In this document: one piece after another, positions 34,855 to 43,164 of the stretch
Position numbering within the stretch: position 1 is the first letter of the stretch
Layout: the number at the start of each line of letters is the position of its first letter
Assembly: GCF_003864255.1 (NCBI RefSeq)
Contig: NZ_QWEZ01000001.1
Coordinates: forward strand, 1,116,001-1,180,000
Reading direction: 5' to 3'
DNA from: Aestuariirhabdus litorea
Lineage (GTDB): Bacteria > Pseudomonadota > Gammaproteobacteria > Pseudomonadales > Aestuariirhabdaceae
DNA length: 64,000 bases
The notes under the pieces: model-generated
Seen by the model: only the letters and a program-made list of their open reading frames with translations
Told to the model about the DNA's origin: nothing
Databases searched by the model: none
Position numbers and translations under genes: made by a program

Positions 34855-36690
34855 ATGAGCAAGCCGGACCTGCAGCGCTTTTACATTCCGGAAGAGCAGT
34901 CGATCTACCTGCTCAGCCAGAATGATGTCCGCAAGCTGAAAAACTGGGTCAGCCTGTGCCAGGCCCAGCTGGAACAGCTGGGCTACCGGCAGATCGAGCT
35001 GATCGGTAAAGGCGCGTTTGGGTTTGTGTTTGGCGGTGTCGACCCGGACCGGCGCCCACTGGTCTTCAAATTCTCACGCATCACACTGCCCCAGCACGTT
35101 CAGGACCGCCTCGAGGAGGAGTCCTACATGCTGGGGCAGGTATCACACCCCAACGTGCCCCGCCTGATCGCATTCCAGCGAATTCGCCGGCAGGCGATTT
35201 TGGTGATGGAACGAGCGCCCGGCATCGATCTTGAGCAACTGTCGTTGCAGGAGGGGCGGCTCTCGCCTCGACGCATCCTGGATTTTGCACGCCAGCTGCA
35301 CGCAATCCTGGCGGGGTTGCGCGGAGAGGCGGTCAGTAGTGGCCGCCTGGTCGTGCACGGAGACATCAAGCCCTCCAATATCATGTTTGACCCCCAAAGC
35401 GAACGCCTGGCGCTCATCGACTGGGGCTCCTCGGTGTTTGCCCAGCTCGACGAGAAGCAGCAGTACGTCTCCCATAATGTGATGGAGCTGATGTCGGGAG
35501 ACCTGCACAACAGCAATGCACGGCTGGGGGATGTCTACTTTATCGGCCCGGAGCAGTTGACGGGAGCACTGTCGAGCCCACGCTTCGATGAGCAGGGGCT
35601 AGCCGCGACCCTCTATGCGCTGGCTTCGGGTCAGTCGTGCCGTTTTGGTTACCGCGCCATTCCGCCCACGGCGCTGGGGCTGCCGGTCGAATTTGCCCGT
35701 GTGCTGACGGCGATGCTCGATGGTGACAGCGCTCAACGCGCCAAGGCGGGTGATTACTTCATGCGTAATATGCCGGCGATGGCGCGTACCCTGGTGGTTG
35801 ACCTGCCGGCCGACAGTGAACCTCACCTGATTCCGATCTGGGTGCACCACCGCGAGCATGAGATCGATACCGTCGTCTACAGCTCCCGCAAGGCGTTTTT
35901 GAAGGAGGAGGGGGCTGAGGCGGTGGTCAGGGATATCGACGATGTGCAGTTTGACCGGTACTACAAAAACTTCCTGCAGGGGATGGGGGAGACGGAGAAA
36001 GCGTTTCTGGCGGCTGTAGGCCGATTGGGAAAATATCCGGTGGTAGGCGGGCTTGCGGTGCGCTGGGAGGCGGATGGGGTTTATATCGACTCCTCCCTCA
36101 ACCTGCATGACGAGCGTTTCAGGGAGTCCTTCAGTGTCTCGGTCAATAACATGGTGACCCTGGCGCGTTCGATCTACCGACGCGGGGTGTTCAAGAGCTG
36201 CCTGTTCGATGCTCGCCGGACCCTGCACATCGACCGGGATTCGATCCATGATCCCTTTGTGCCCGATGCCGGTATGTCCATCCCCTACGAGGTGGTCGCT
36301 GCACCGACACCGGAGCTTGAGGATGGGAGCCGGGAACACTCCTACTTTGAGGACGGTAAGGACCCGGAAGAAAACCTGGTGTTGCCGCGGGAGATTGTAA
36401 TGCGGATCGCACGCCTTAACCGCATTTACCATACCGGGCTGATCATCTTTGAAAGCCTGGAAACCCACCTTAAGGTGCACAGCTATTTCAAGCTGTTGGA
36501 TCCGTCGCAGGAGGAACTGTTCAGGCGGTACCTGCACGAGATTCTGCAAGCGGTTCCCCGCATCTCAGGACTGGGGATCTCCGGCTTTATGAAAATGCCC
36601 TACAAGGATACCCGCCAGTTTACCCACATCGACCGCCTGCCTGAGCGTTTTTACCCCCGGGACCCCCGTGCAGAGGCGGCGCGCCACTAG
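34855..36690 (+). CDS. Hanks-type Ser/Thr protein kinase with unknown C-terminal domain
   Basis: This 611-residue protein has a protein kinase domain at about residues 45-310: ATP loop IGKGAFGFVFGG (50-61), VFKF with the ATP-binding Lys72, catalytic loop VVHGDIKPSNIMF (167-178; HGD for the usual HRD) and LIDWGSS (188-194; DWG for DFG). The C-terminal 300 residues (RQFTHIDRLPERFYPRDPR near the end) match no domain I know. No membrane segment is apparent, so it is cytosolic. It starts 31 bp after bkdB and is probably the last gene of the bkd operon, which suggests the E1 alpha loop as a substrate (inference). Confidence 0.85.
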   Translation: MSKPDLQRFYIPEEQSIYLLSQNDVRKLKNWVSLCQAQLEQLGYRQIELIGKGAFGFVFGGVDPDRRPLVFKFSRITLPQHVQDRLEEESYMLGQVSHPNVPRLIAFQRIRRQAILVMERAPGIDLEQLSLQEGRLSPRRILDFARQLHAILAGLRGEAVSSGRLVVHGDIKPSNIMFDPQSERLALIDWGSSVFAQLDEKQQYVSHNVMELMSGDLHNSNARLGDVYFIGPEQLTGALSSPRFDEQGLAATLYALASGQSCRFGYRAIPPTALGLPVEFARVLTAMLDGDSAQRAKAGDYFMRNMPAMARTLVVDLPADSEPHLIPIWVHHREHEIDTVVYSSRKAFLKEEGAEAVVRDIDDVQFDRYYKNFLQGMGETEKAFLAAVGRLGKYPVVGGLAVRWEADGVYIDSSLNLHDERFRESFSVSVNNMVTLARSIYRRGVFKSCLFDARRTLHIDRDSIHDPFVPDAGMSIPYEVVAAPTPELEDGSREHSYFEDGKDPEENLVLPREIVMRIARLNRIYHTGLIIFESLETHLKVHSYFKLLDPSQEELFRRYLHEILQAVPRISGLGISGFMKMPYKDTRQFTHIDRLPERFYPRDPRAEAARH

Positions 36691-36710
36691 GCGCGCTCAA
36701 GAGTCTGCCG

Positions 36711-36839
36711 TCAGGCGCTGAGGCGAAAACGTTTCACCAGCGCCTGCAATTTCGAGGAAAGGGCTGCCAGATTGGCGCTGGACTCGTGCCGGCTGCTGGT
36801 AAGACCGTTGGTGTGACCGTAATCCCCCCTCACAGCCAT
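36711..36839 (-). pseudogene. Remnant of a methyl-accepting chemotaxis protein C-terminus
   Basis: A 42-codon frame on the minus strand ends SSANLAALSSKLQALVKRFRLSA, the typical last residues of chemoreceptors (the helix after the signalling domain, as in LQALVGRFRL). Nothing chemoreceptor-like precedes it on the minus strand; upstream lies the ydiJ leader. It is most simply the tail left after a deletion, but a functional 42-residue peptide cannot be excluded. Confidence 0.6.
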
Positions 36840-36943
36840 CCTTCGATGTGTGCAAACTGATGAGAGCAAGATTTGAGTTATCCCTTAGTTTGCCGCATTA
36901 TTGCCGGTCCCATTATGGTGGATACCAAGCCGGCAGGACCCCG

Positions 36944-39900
36944 ATGATCCCACGTATTGCAGAGATCAACGATACACAGCAGCACTACCTCGATTTTATT
37001 AACACCCTTAAATCCCGTGGGTTTGAAGGCGACCTTAGTGCCGATTATGCCAACCGGGTAGTGCTCTCTACCGACAACAGTATCTACCAGATTCTTCCCC
37101 AGGGTGTGCTCTACCCAAGGGGCATTGAGGATCTGGTGCGGATCGCCAGCCTCAGTAATGAACCCGCCTTCCGGGATATAGTGCTGAGTCCCCGTGGGGG
37201 TGGCACAGGTACCAATGGTCAGTCTCTCAGTGATGGCTTACTGGTGGATATCTCCCGCCATATGAACCAGATTCTAGAGATCAATGCCGAGGAACGGTGG
37301 GCCAGGGTGCAAACCGGCGTCGTTAAGGATCAGCTCAACGCGGCCCTCAAGCCCTACGGCCTCTTTTTCGCCCCCGAACTCTCCACCAGCAACCGCGCCA
37401 CCATTGGCGGCATGATCAACACCGACGCCAGCGGCCAGGGCTCCTGCCTTTACGGGAAGACCCGGGACCATGTGCTGGCGCTGAAATCGGTATTGCTGGA
37501 CGGTTCGGTATTGGAGTCGACGCCGCTCTCTGCAGGGGAGTATGAGGCTCAGGTTGCCGGCAATAGCCTGGCGAGCACGCTGTGCCAGCAGGTCAACGAC
37601 CTCCACCAGGATAACCTCGAGCTGATTGCCGAGCGCTTCCCCGCGCTGAACCGTTGCCTGACCGGCTACGATCTGGCTCATGTGCGTACTGAGGCGGGGC
37701 TATTCGACCTCAACTCCATTCTTTGTGGCTCCGAGGGGACCCTGGCCCTGATTGCCGAAGCCAAGCTGAACCTGTTGTCGATCCCCAAGTGCGCTGCATT
37801 GGTCAACCTCTGCTATGAGAGCTTTAACGATGCCCTGAGGGATGCCCAGCAGCTGATGGGAGCCCAACCCACCTCGATCGAAACCGTGGACTCCAGGGTG
37901 CTGGGGTTGGCCATGGAGGACATAGTGTGGGAGTCGGTGAGCGAGTTTTTCCCCAGCCAGCCCGGCCGCACCGTTCAGGGTATCAACCTGGTGGAGTACA
38001 CGGCCGACTCCGAACAGGAGCTGCAACAAAAGGTGAAGGTGCTGGAGGAGCGGCTGGCCGAGGTCATGGGGCAGCCCGGGAAAGCGTTCTCCTATACCCT
38101 GGCCTGGGGGCAGGAGGCGACCAAACGGATCTGGGCCATGCGTAAAAAATCGGTGGGCCTTTTAGGCAATACCGAGGGGGAAAAGCGTCCCATACCCTTC
38201 GTGGAGGATACCGCGGTTCCGCCGGAAAACCTGGCGGATTTCATCATTGAGTTTCGTGAGCTACTGGACCAGCGTAACCTGCAATACGGCATGTTCGGTC
38301 ACGTTGATGCCGGCGTGCTGCATGTGCGCCCGGCGATCGATATGAAAGATCCCCAGCAGGAGCGATTGATCCGTGAGGTGACCGATGGTGTGGTGGCGCT
38401 GACGCGCAAATACAAAGGGTTGCTGTGGGGCGAACACGGTAAGGGACTGCGTTCCGAGTATGCGCCTGAGCTGTTTGGCCCTGAGCTCTACCGGGTCATG
38501 CGGAAGATTAAGGGCGCTTTTGATCCGCGCAACCAGCTCAATCCCGGCAAGATCTGCACCCCGATCGGGGTGGATGCAGAGTTGATCCGTATCGACGAGG
38601 CTCCCACCCGTGGTCAGTACGACCGCCAGATCGACTCACCGGCCCGTGAGCAGTTTTCGGCGGCCATGTACTGCAATGGCAATGGCGCCTGCTATAACTA
38701 TGACCCCAACGATGCCATGTGTCCCTCCTGGAAGGGGACCCGGGATCGGACCCAGTCCCCCAAGGGGCGGGCCTCCCTTATTCGGGAGTGGGTGCGTTTG
38801 ATGCAACAGCGCAAGGTAGACCTGCCTGTGCAGGCGCGGCAGCAGCGTAGCGGCGGCTTTATGCGCAGCTTGCCCGCTCGCACCCTCAACACCCTTGCCA
38901 AGCGACGCGGCGAATACGATTTTTCCCACGAGGTGCATGACACCATGATGGGCTGCCTGGCCTGCAAGAGTTGCGTGGGGCAGTGCCCGATAAAAGTAAA
39001 TGTTCCTCAGTTCCGCTCCAGGTTTCTGGAGCTTTATTACGGTCGTTACCTGAGGCCTCTCAAGGATTACTTTGTGGGTGCGCTGGAGTTTATGATTCCG
39101 GCGCTGAGCCGTTTTCCTGCGCCCTACAACTGGGCGATGAGTAATTCGCTGATGCAGGGACTGATGAAAAAAACCACCGGCATGGTGGACAGTCCTGCCA
39201 TCTGTACCCATAGCCTGCGCCTGGGCCTCAAGGATCGGGGTAAATCCTTTGCGACCCTCGAACGGCTTGCAGGGCTGGATGAACAAACCCGCCAGCGGAC
39301 GGTGGTGCTGGTGCAGGATGCCTTCACCAGCTATTTTGAAACACCGCTGGTGCTTGATCTGCTTGACCTGCTGTCTGAACTCGGATTTAACGTGGAGGTG
39401 GCTCCCTTTTTCCCCAACGGTAAGCCGCTGCACGTCCATGGCTTTCTCGGCACCTTTGAAAAAGTGGCGCGTGATAGCGCCCGCACACTCAATGGAATCG
39501 AGGGGCTGGGGTTACCCCTGGTGGGCGTTGACCCCTCCATGACCCTGACCTACCGCCAGGAGTATGCTGAAATCATGGATCGCTGGCCACACGTCCAGCT
39601 GCTGCAGGAGTGGCTTGCGGATCAACATGAGCAGCTGGCCGCGCAGCAGCCTGTGCACCGAGGGCGTTTCAAATTAATGGCCCACTGCAGTGAACGCACC
39701 TCAGCGGCGCCGTCGATTAAAGCCTGGCAAACGGTGTTTACTGCCCTGGGACAGGAGCTGGATATCCTTGCGTTGGGCTGCTGTGGCATGGCCGGTACCT
39801 ACGGTCATGAAGCGAACAATGTAGCGACCTCAAAGGCAATCTACGCTCAAAGCTGGAAGCAGGCGGTCGAAGCTCATCCAGCTGAGCAGTTGCTTGTGAC

Positions 39901-39991
39901 GGGCTACTCCTGCCGCAGCCAGGTGAAGCGTACCGATCAGGTGCAGCTACTCCACCCCGCTCAGGCACTACTGGCGCTTCTGCGTCACTAG
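36944..39991 (+). CDS. ydiJ: YdiJ-type FAD-linked oxidase / Fe-S oxidoreductase
   Basis: At 1,015 residues it matches the E. coli YdiJ size (about 1,018), a D-2-hydroxyacid dehydrogenase-type flavoprotein. N-terminal FAD_binding_4 domain: LSPRGGGTGTNGQSLSDGLL and TIGGMINTDASGQGSCLYGK. The FAD-oxidase C-domain ends in the GEHGKGLRSEYAPELFG motif. The 4Fe-4S part has CLACKSCVGQCPIKVNVPQF and an upstream CNGNGACYNYDPNDAMCPS cluster. The C-terminal Cys-rich domain has LGCCGMAGTYGHE. Start at 36,944 has CAGGA 6 bp upstream; the extension to 36,848 is not conserved. It probably oxidises a D-2-hydroxy acid and passes electrons to the quinone pool (inference). Confidence 0.9.
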   Translation: MIPRIAEINDTQQHYLDFINTLKSRGFEGDLSADYANRVVLSTDNSIYQILPQGVLYPRGIEDLVRIASLSNEPAFRDIVLSPRGGGTGTNGQSLSDGLLVDISRHMNQILEINAEERWARVQTGVVKDQLNAALKPYGLFFAPELSTSNRATIGGMINTDASGQGSCLYGKTRDHVLALKSVLLDGSVLESTPLSAGEYEAQVAGNSLASTLCQQVNDLHQDNLELIAERFPALNRCLTGYDLAHVRTEAGLFDLNSILCGSEGTLALIAEAKLNLLSIPKCAALVNLCYESFNDALRDAQQLMGAQPTSIETVDSRVLGLAMEDIVWESVSEFFPSQPGRTVQGINLVEYTADSEQELQQKVKVLEERLAEVMGQPGKAFSYTLAWGQEATKRIWAMRKKSVGLLGNTEGEKRPIPFVEDTAVPPENLADFIIEFRELLDQRNLQYGMFGHVDAGVLHVRPAIDMKDPQQERLIREVTDGVVALTRKYKGLLWGEHGKGLRSEYAPELFGPELYRVMRKIKGAFDPRNQLNPGKICTPIGVDAELIRIDEAPTRGQYDRQIDSPAREQFSAAMYCNGNGACYNYDPNDAMCPSWKGTRDRTQSPKGRASLIREWVRLMQQRKVDLPVQARQQRSGGFMRSLPARTLNTLAKRRGEYDFSHEVHDTMMGCLACKSCVGQCPIKVNVPQFRSRFLELYYGRYLRPLKDYFVGALEFMIPALSRFPAPYNWAMSNSLMQGLMKKTTGMVDSPAICTHSLRLGLKDRGKSFATLERLAGLDEQTRQRTVVLVQDAFTSYFETPLVLDLLDLLSELGFNVEVAPFFPNGKPLHVHGFLGTFEKVARDSARTLNGIEGLGLPLVGVDPSMTLTYRQEYAEIMDRWPHVQLLQEWLADQHEQLAAQQPVHRGRFKLMAHCSERTSAAPSIKAWQTVFTALGQELDILALGCCGMAGTYGHEANNVATSKAIYAQSWKQAVEAHPAEQLLVTGYSCRSQVKRTDQVQLLHPAQALLALLRH

Positions 39992-39994
39992 CCC

Positions 39995-40858
39995 TTAGGG
40001 GCGAACGGCAGATTGCCCCCGTGCGCCCTGGGTTTCCAGACTCAGGGTTTTTTGGGGTACCACATCCAGGGTGGTTTTGTAGCCCATCTCATACAGCCTA
40101 AGCTTGTCCTCCCGACTGAGGCGAAACTCCACGGGGGAGTAATGCTCTGTATCGACAATGATGGTGGAGTGCCAGAAGGCGTCGTTGATGTACTCGCGAG
40201 AGAGGGTGGTCATGAAGGTACGGATCAGCATCGACATGTATTCTTTGATTGGGATCAGGCTGTGTTTCTGCGTCTTTGGCGCGGCTGAGCTGCGCATACG
40301 AAAGCAGAGAACCGGCGTGCCATCATCGGCCCAGTCCCGATGCAAGGCGTCTTCTGAAAGGATGCTGCCATCGACCAGAACATGCTCCTGAAAATGTTGG
40401 AAGCTGAAGATCAATGGGATTGAGATCGAGAAGCGTACGGCTCTCGATACCGCAAGATCGGGGCTGGTGATGCGGTTAAAAATCACCGGCTTGCTGGAGG
40501 CAACATCGGTGGCGACTATGTGCAGGTCGAGGGGCAGGTCACGGAACCGTATGCCCTTTAACTCATCATCGAGCCAGTGTTCAAACGCTTTGCCGGAAGA
40601 GAGTCCGCCCGCCTTGACCAGGCTTACCAGCGACTGGCCGCGAAAGCGCTGGAAGTCGATGTCCAGGGCCAGTTGTTTGATCTCCTGTAGAGGGCGTCCA
40701 CTGGCGTAGAGCGAGGAGACAATGCTGCCGCCGGAAACCCCAACCAGGTGTGAAAAACCAACGCCCAGCTCTTGCAGTCCCTGCAGTATGCCGACATGGG
40801 CAGGCAGACGGGTACCACCGCCGGCCAGAATAGGGACTATAGGTCTGTAGGCACTCAT
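39995..40858 (-). CDS. Patatin-like phospholipase
   Basis: This 287-residue protein has the patatin catalytic dyad: oxyanion loop ILAGGGTRLPAHVGILQGL, nucleophile Ser in LVGVSGGSIVSSLYASG and Asp in VLVDGSILSEDAL. Such enzymes cleave phospholipid acyl esters. I take ATG 40,858 (MSAYRPIVPILAGGG), as the preceding 16 codons of the open frame are Pro-rich and lie upstream of the conserved oxyanion loop. No signal peptide is present, so it acts in the cytosol unless exported otherwise. It converges tail to tail with ydiJ with 3 bp between the stops. Confidence 0.88.
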   Translation of the reverse strand: MSAYRPIVPILAGGGTRLPAHVGILQGLQELGVGFSHLVGVSGGSIVSSLYASGRPLQEIKQLALDIDFQRFRGQSLVSLVKAGGLSSGKAFEHWLDDELKGIRFRDLPLDLHIVATDVASSKPVIFNRITSPDLAVSRAVRFSISIPLIFSFQHFQEHVLVDGSILSEDALHRDWADDGTPVLCFRMRSSAAPKTQKHSLIPIKEYMSMLIRTFMTTLSREYINDAFWHSTIIVDTEHYSPVEFRLSREDKLRLYEMGYKTTLDVVPQKTLSLETQGARGQSAVRP

Positions 40859-40941
40859 CTTCACCCCCGCTATTGATTTCAGTGTAAGTGCAGGGGGAGG
40901 GGGCATTATACCAATCGGCGATTAATGGCCGGGGCCCTGTC

Positions 40942-43164
40942 TCAGCCAGGTACCTTAAAGCTCAGGATCTCCTTGGCAGGTAGTGGTTTGGCGTAGTAGT
41001 AGCCCTGCGCTTCATCGCAACCGAGCTTTTTTAGTACCGCTTCGTGAGCCGGGGTCTCCACCCCTTCGGCCAATACACTCAGTTTTAGCTCATGGCCCAT
41101 GGCCACAATCATCGCCGCGATACTGGCGTCTTCTGCCCGTGAGTCGATATTTTCGATAAAGGCACGGTCAATCTTCAGGCGATCCAGCGGCAGGCTCTGC
41201 AGATAGCTGAGGGAGGAGTAGCCGGTACCGAAATCGTCGATAGCGATCTGGATACCGGCCTCGCGTAGCTGATTGAGCTTGTGGCTGAGCACACGGGAGT
41301 CTGACATGATGATGGACTCGGTGAGTTCAAGCTCGAGGTCGGAAGGGGTGATCCCGGTTTGCTGCACGGTGGTGATCACCGATTCGACAAAGTTGGGCTC
41401 CTGAAACTGGCGCATGGAAACGTTGACTGCCATGCGAATGGGGCCGGTGGCTGTCTGTTTCCAGGCCACCTGCTGAAGGCAGGCGTGGTTCAGTACCCAG
41501 AGGCCGATCTGAACAATCAGGCCGGAGTCCTCGGCGGCGGGTATAAAGTCAGTGGGATACACCTGGGTACCATCGGGTTTGCACCAGCGGATCAGGGCTT
41601 CCACTCCCTCCAGGCGACCGCTGGAGAGGTTGACCTGAGGTTGGAAAAGGAGGTAAAGCTCATCGTTATCGATGGCCGAGCGTAGCTCGTTGATGGTCTC
41701 CAGGCGGGTGCGCAGTTTGAGTGTCATCTCTTCGCTAAAAAGCGTATAACCGCCGCGGTGTTTACGTTTGCTGTGTTTCAGTGCAATGCCGGCTTCGCGA
41801 AACAGCAGTTCGGCACTCACTCCATCTCTGGGAGCGCGACTGACCCCGAGAGAAAGGCTGATGGGGATATGATTTTTCTCGATGGTAACCGGCTCGATAA
41901 ACTTGCCCAGGATCGATTCCAGCACCTGTTCCACCTGTTGTTCTGAGCGGTAGGGGACAATCAGGCCGAACAGGTCTCCCCCAAGGCGAGCGAGGATCTC
42001 GTTGGTAGGACAGCAGCTGTTGAGCATGCGCCCGATCGTTCTCAGGGTTTCGTTACCAATGTCCCCCCCCAGGCCGTCGTTGACCGCCTGAAAGTTATCG
42101 ATGTCCGCGATGATGATCATGAATTGCTGGCTTGAGTGCAGCAGTTTGTCCTCGATTCGCTTGAGAAAGGAGACGCGGTTGGGCAGGTTGGTGAGCTGAT
42201 CCTTGAAGGCCAGAGACTCGATCCGCTCAAACATTTGTGCATTATCAAAACCGATGGTGATGTTGATGCAGAACACCTCCAGCAGCTGGCGGTCGATATC
42301 CTGCAGAGGGGTGCGGGTCGAGATATGAACCGCAATTTCGTCCCGGGAGGGGAGCTGGAGATAAAGAACGGTTCGGTCGTCTAGGTAGAGGGACTGCTTC
42401 TGTTGCAGAACCAGCTCGATATCCTTGCTCAATTGAGAGTTGCCAACTGTGCCCAGGGGCTGGCCTACCAGCTCTGAGTATTGGCCTGCGGCGGCCAAAA
42501 TATTCATCCGGCTCAGGTGGAGCAGCGTGTTGGTATGGGCACAGATGACGCCCTCGGCCTGGATATGCAGCAGGCTGCAGATCTGTGTCAGTACCCCTGA
42601 GGCAAACTGTTTGACGGCACGATAGGCAAAGAGGTCGGAGGATGACTGAACGATCATCTCCAACCCTTCACGACCCGCCTCAATGGTGCGAATCTGTTGG
42701 TAGCAACGTAGGGCCGAGGTGAGCGCGGTAAAGAGACGGGTTTGAGTCAGCTCGGATTTAGCCTTGTAGTCGTTGATATCGTAACGCTGGATGACCTCCA
42801 CTTCTGGCGCGTATCCGGGCTGCCCGGTGCGGAGGATGATACGCACCGCATGGTTGTGCATCTCTTCACGAATCACCGGAATCAACTTCAGTCCGGCGTC
42901 TTCCGACTCCATCACTACATCAAGGAAAATACAGGCGAGGTCCGGCTCGCTTTCGATGATGCTGCGGGCTTCCCGGGCCGTATAGGCACTTATGATCTTG
43001 AGGGGCCGATCGCTAAAGCTGAAATCGGCAAGCGCAAATCGGGTAGCCTGGTGCATCTGCTGCTCGTCATCCACTACCAGAATCTTCCAGGGGGGATTGC
43101 CGTTACCGGTCGGGGCGGGTTCGCCCTCGTCCATAAAAACAAGCAGATCGTCGTTGGCTGTCAT
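40942..43164 (-). CDS. Response regulator with DUF3369-like, degenerate GGDEF and EAL domains
   Basis: This 740-residue output protein starts with a REC domain (KILVVDDEQQMHQATRF; phospho-Asp in CIFLDVVMESEDAGLKL). A middle region resembles DUF3369 sensory domains. The GGDEF domain has RLGGDLFGLIVPYR, that is GGDLF instead of GGDEF, so cyclase activity is unlikely. The EAL domain has an intact EALIRW and DDFGTGYSSLSYLQSLPLDR with metal-binding Asp residues, so it should be an active c-di-GMP phosphodiesterase. Its ATG overlaps the kinase stop by 4 bp, pairing it with the histidine kinase upstream. Confidence 0.9.
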   Translation of the reverse strand: MTANDDLLVFMDEGEPAPTGNGNPPWKILVVDDEQQMHQATRFALADFSFSDRPLKIISAYTAREARSIIESEPDLACIFLDVVMESEDAGLKLIPVIREEMHNHAVRIILRTGQPGYAPEVEVIQRYDINDYKAKSELTQTRLFTALTSALRCYQQIRTIEAGREGLEMIVQSSSDLFAYRAVKQFASGVLTQICSLLHIQAEGVICAHTNTLLHLSRMNILAAAGQYSELVGQPLGTVGNSQLSKDIELVLQQKQSLYLDDRTVLYLQLPSRDEIAVHISTRTPLQDIDRQLLEVFCINITIGFDNAQMFERIESLAFKDQLTNLPNRVSFLKRIEDKLLHSSQQFMIIIADIDNFQAVNDGLGGDIGNETLRTIGRMLNSCCPTNEILARLGGDLFGLIVPYRSEQQVEQVLESILGKFIEPVTIEKNHIPISLSLGVSRAPRDGVSAELLFREAGIALKHSKRKHRGGYTLFSEEMTLKLRTRLETINELRSAIDNDELYLLFQPQVNLSSGRLEGVEALIRWCKPDGTQVYPTDFIPAAEDSGLIVQIGLWVLNHACLQQVAWKQTATGPIRMAVNVSMRQFQEPNFVESVITTVQQTGITPSDLELELTESIIMSDSRVLSHKLNQLREAGIQIAIDDFGTGYSSLSYLQSLPLDRLKIDRAFIENIDSRAEDASIAAMIVAMGHELKLSVLAEGVETPAHEAVLKKLGCDEAQGYYYAKPLPAKEILSFKVPG

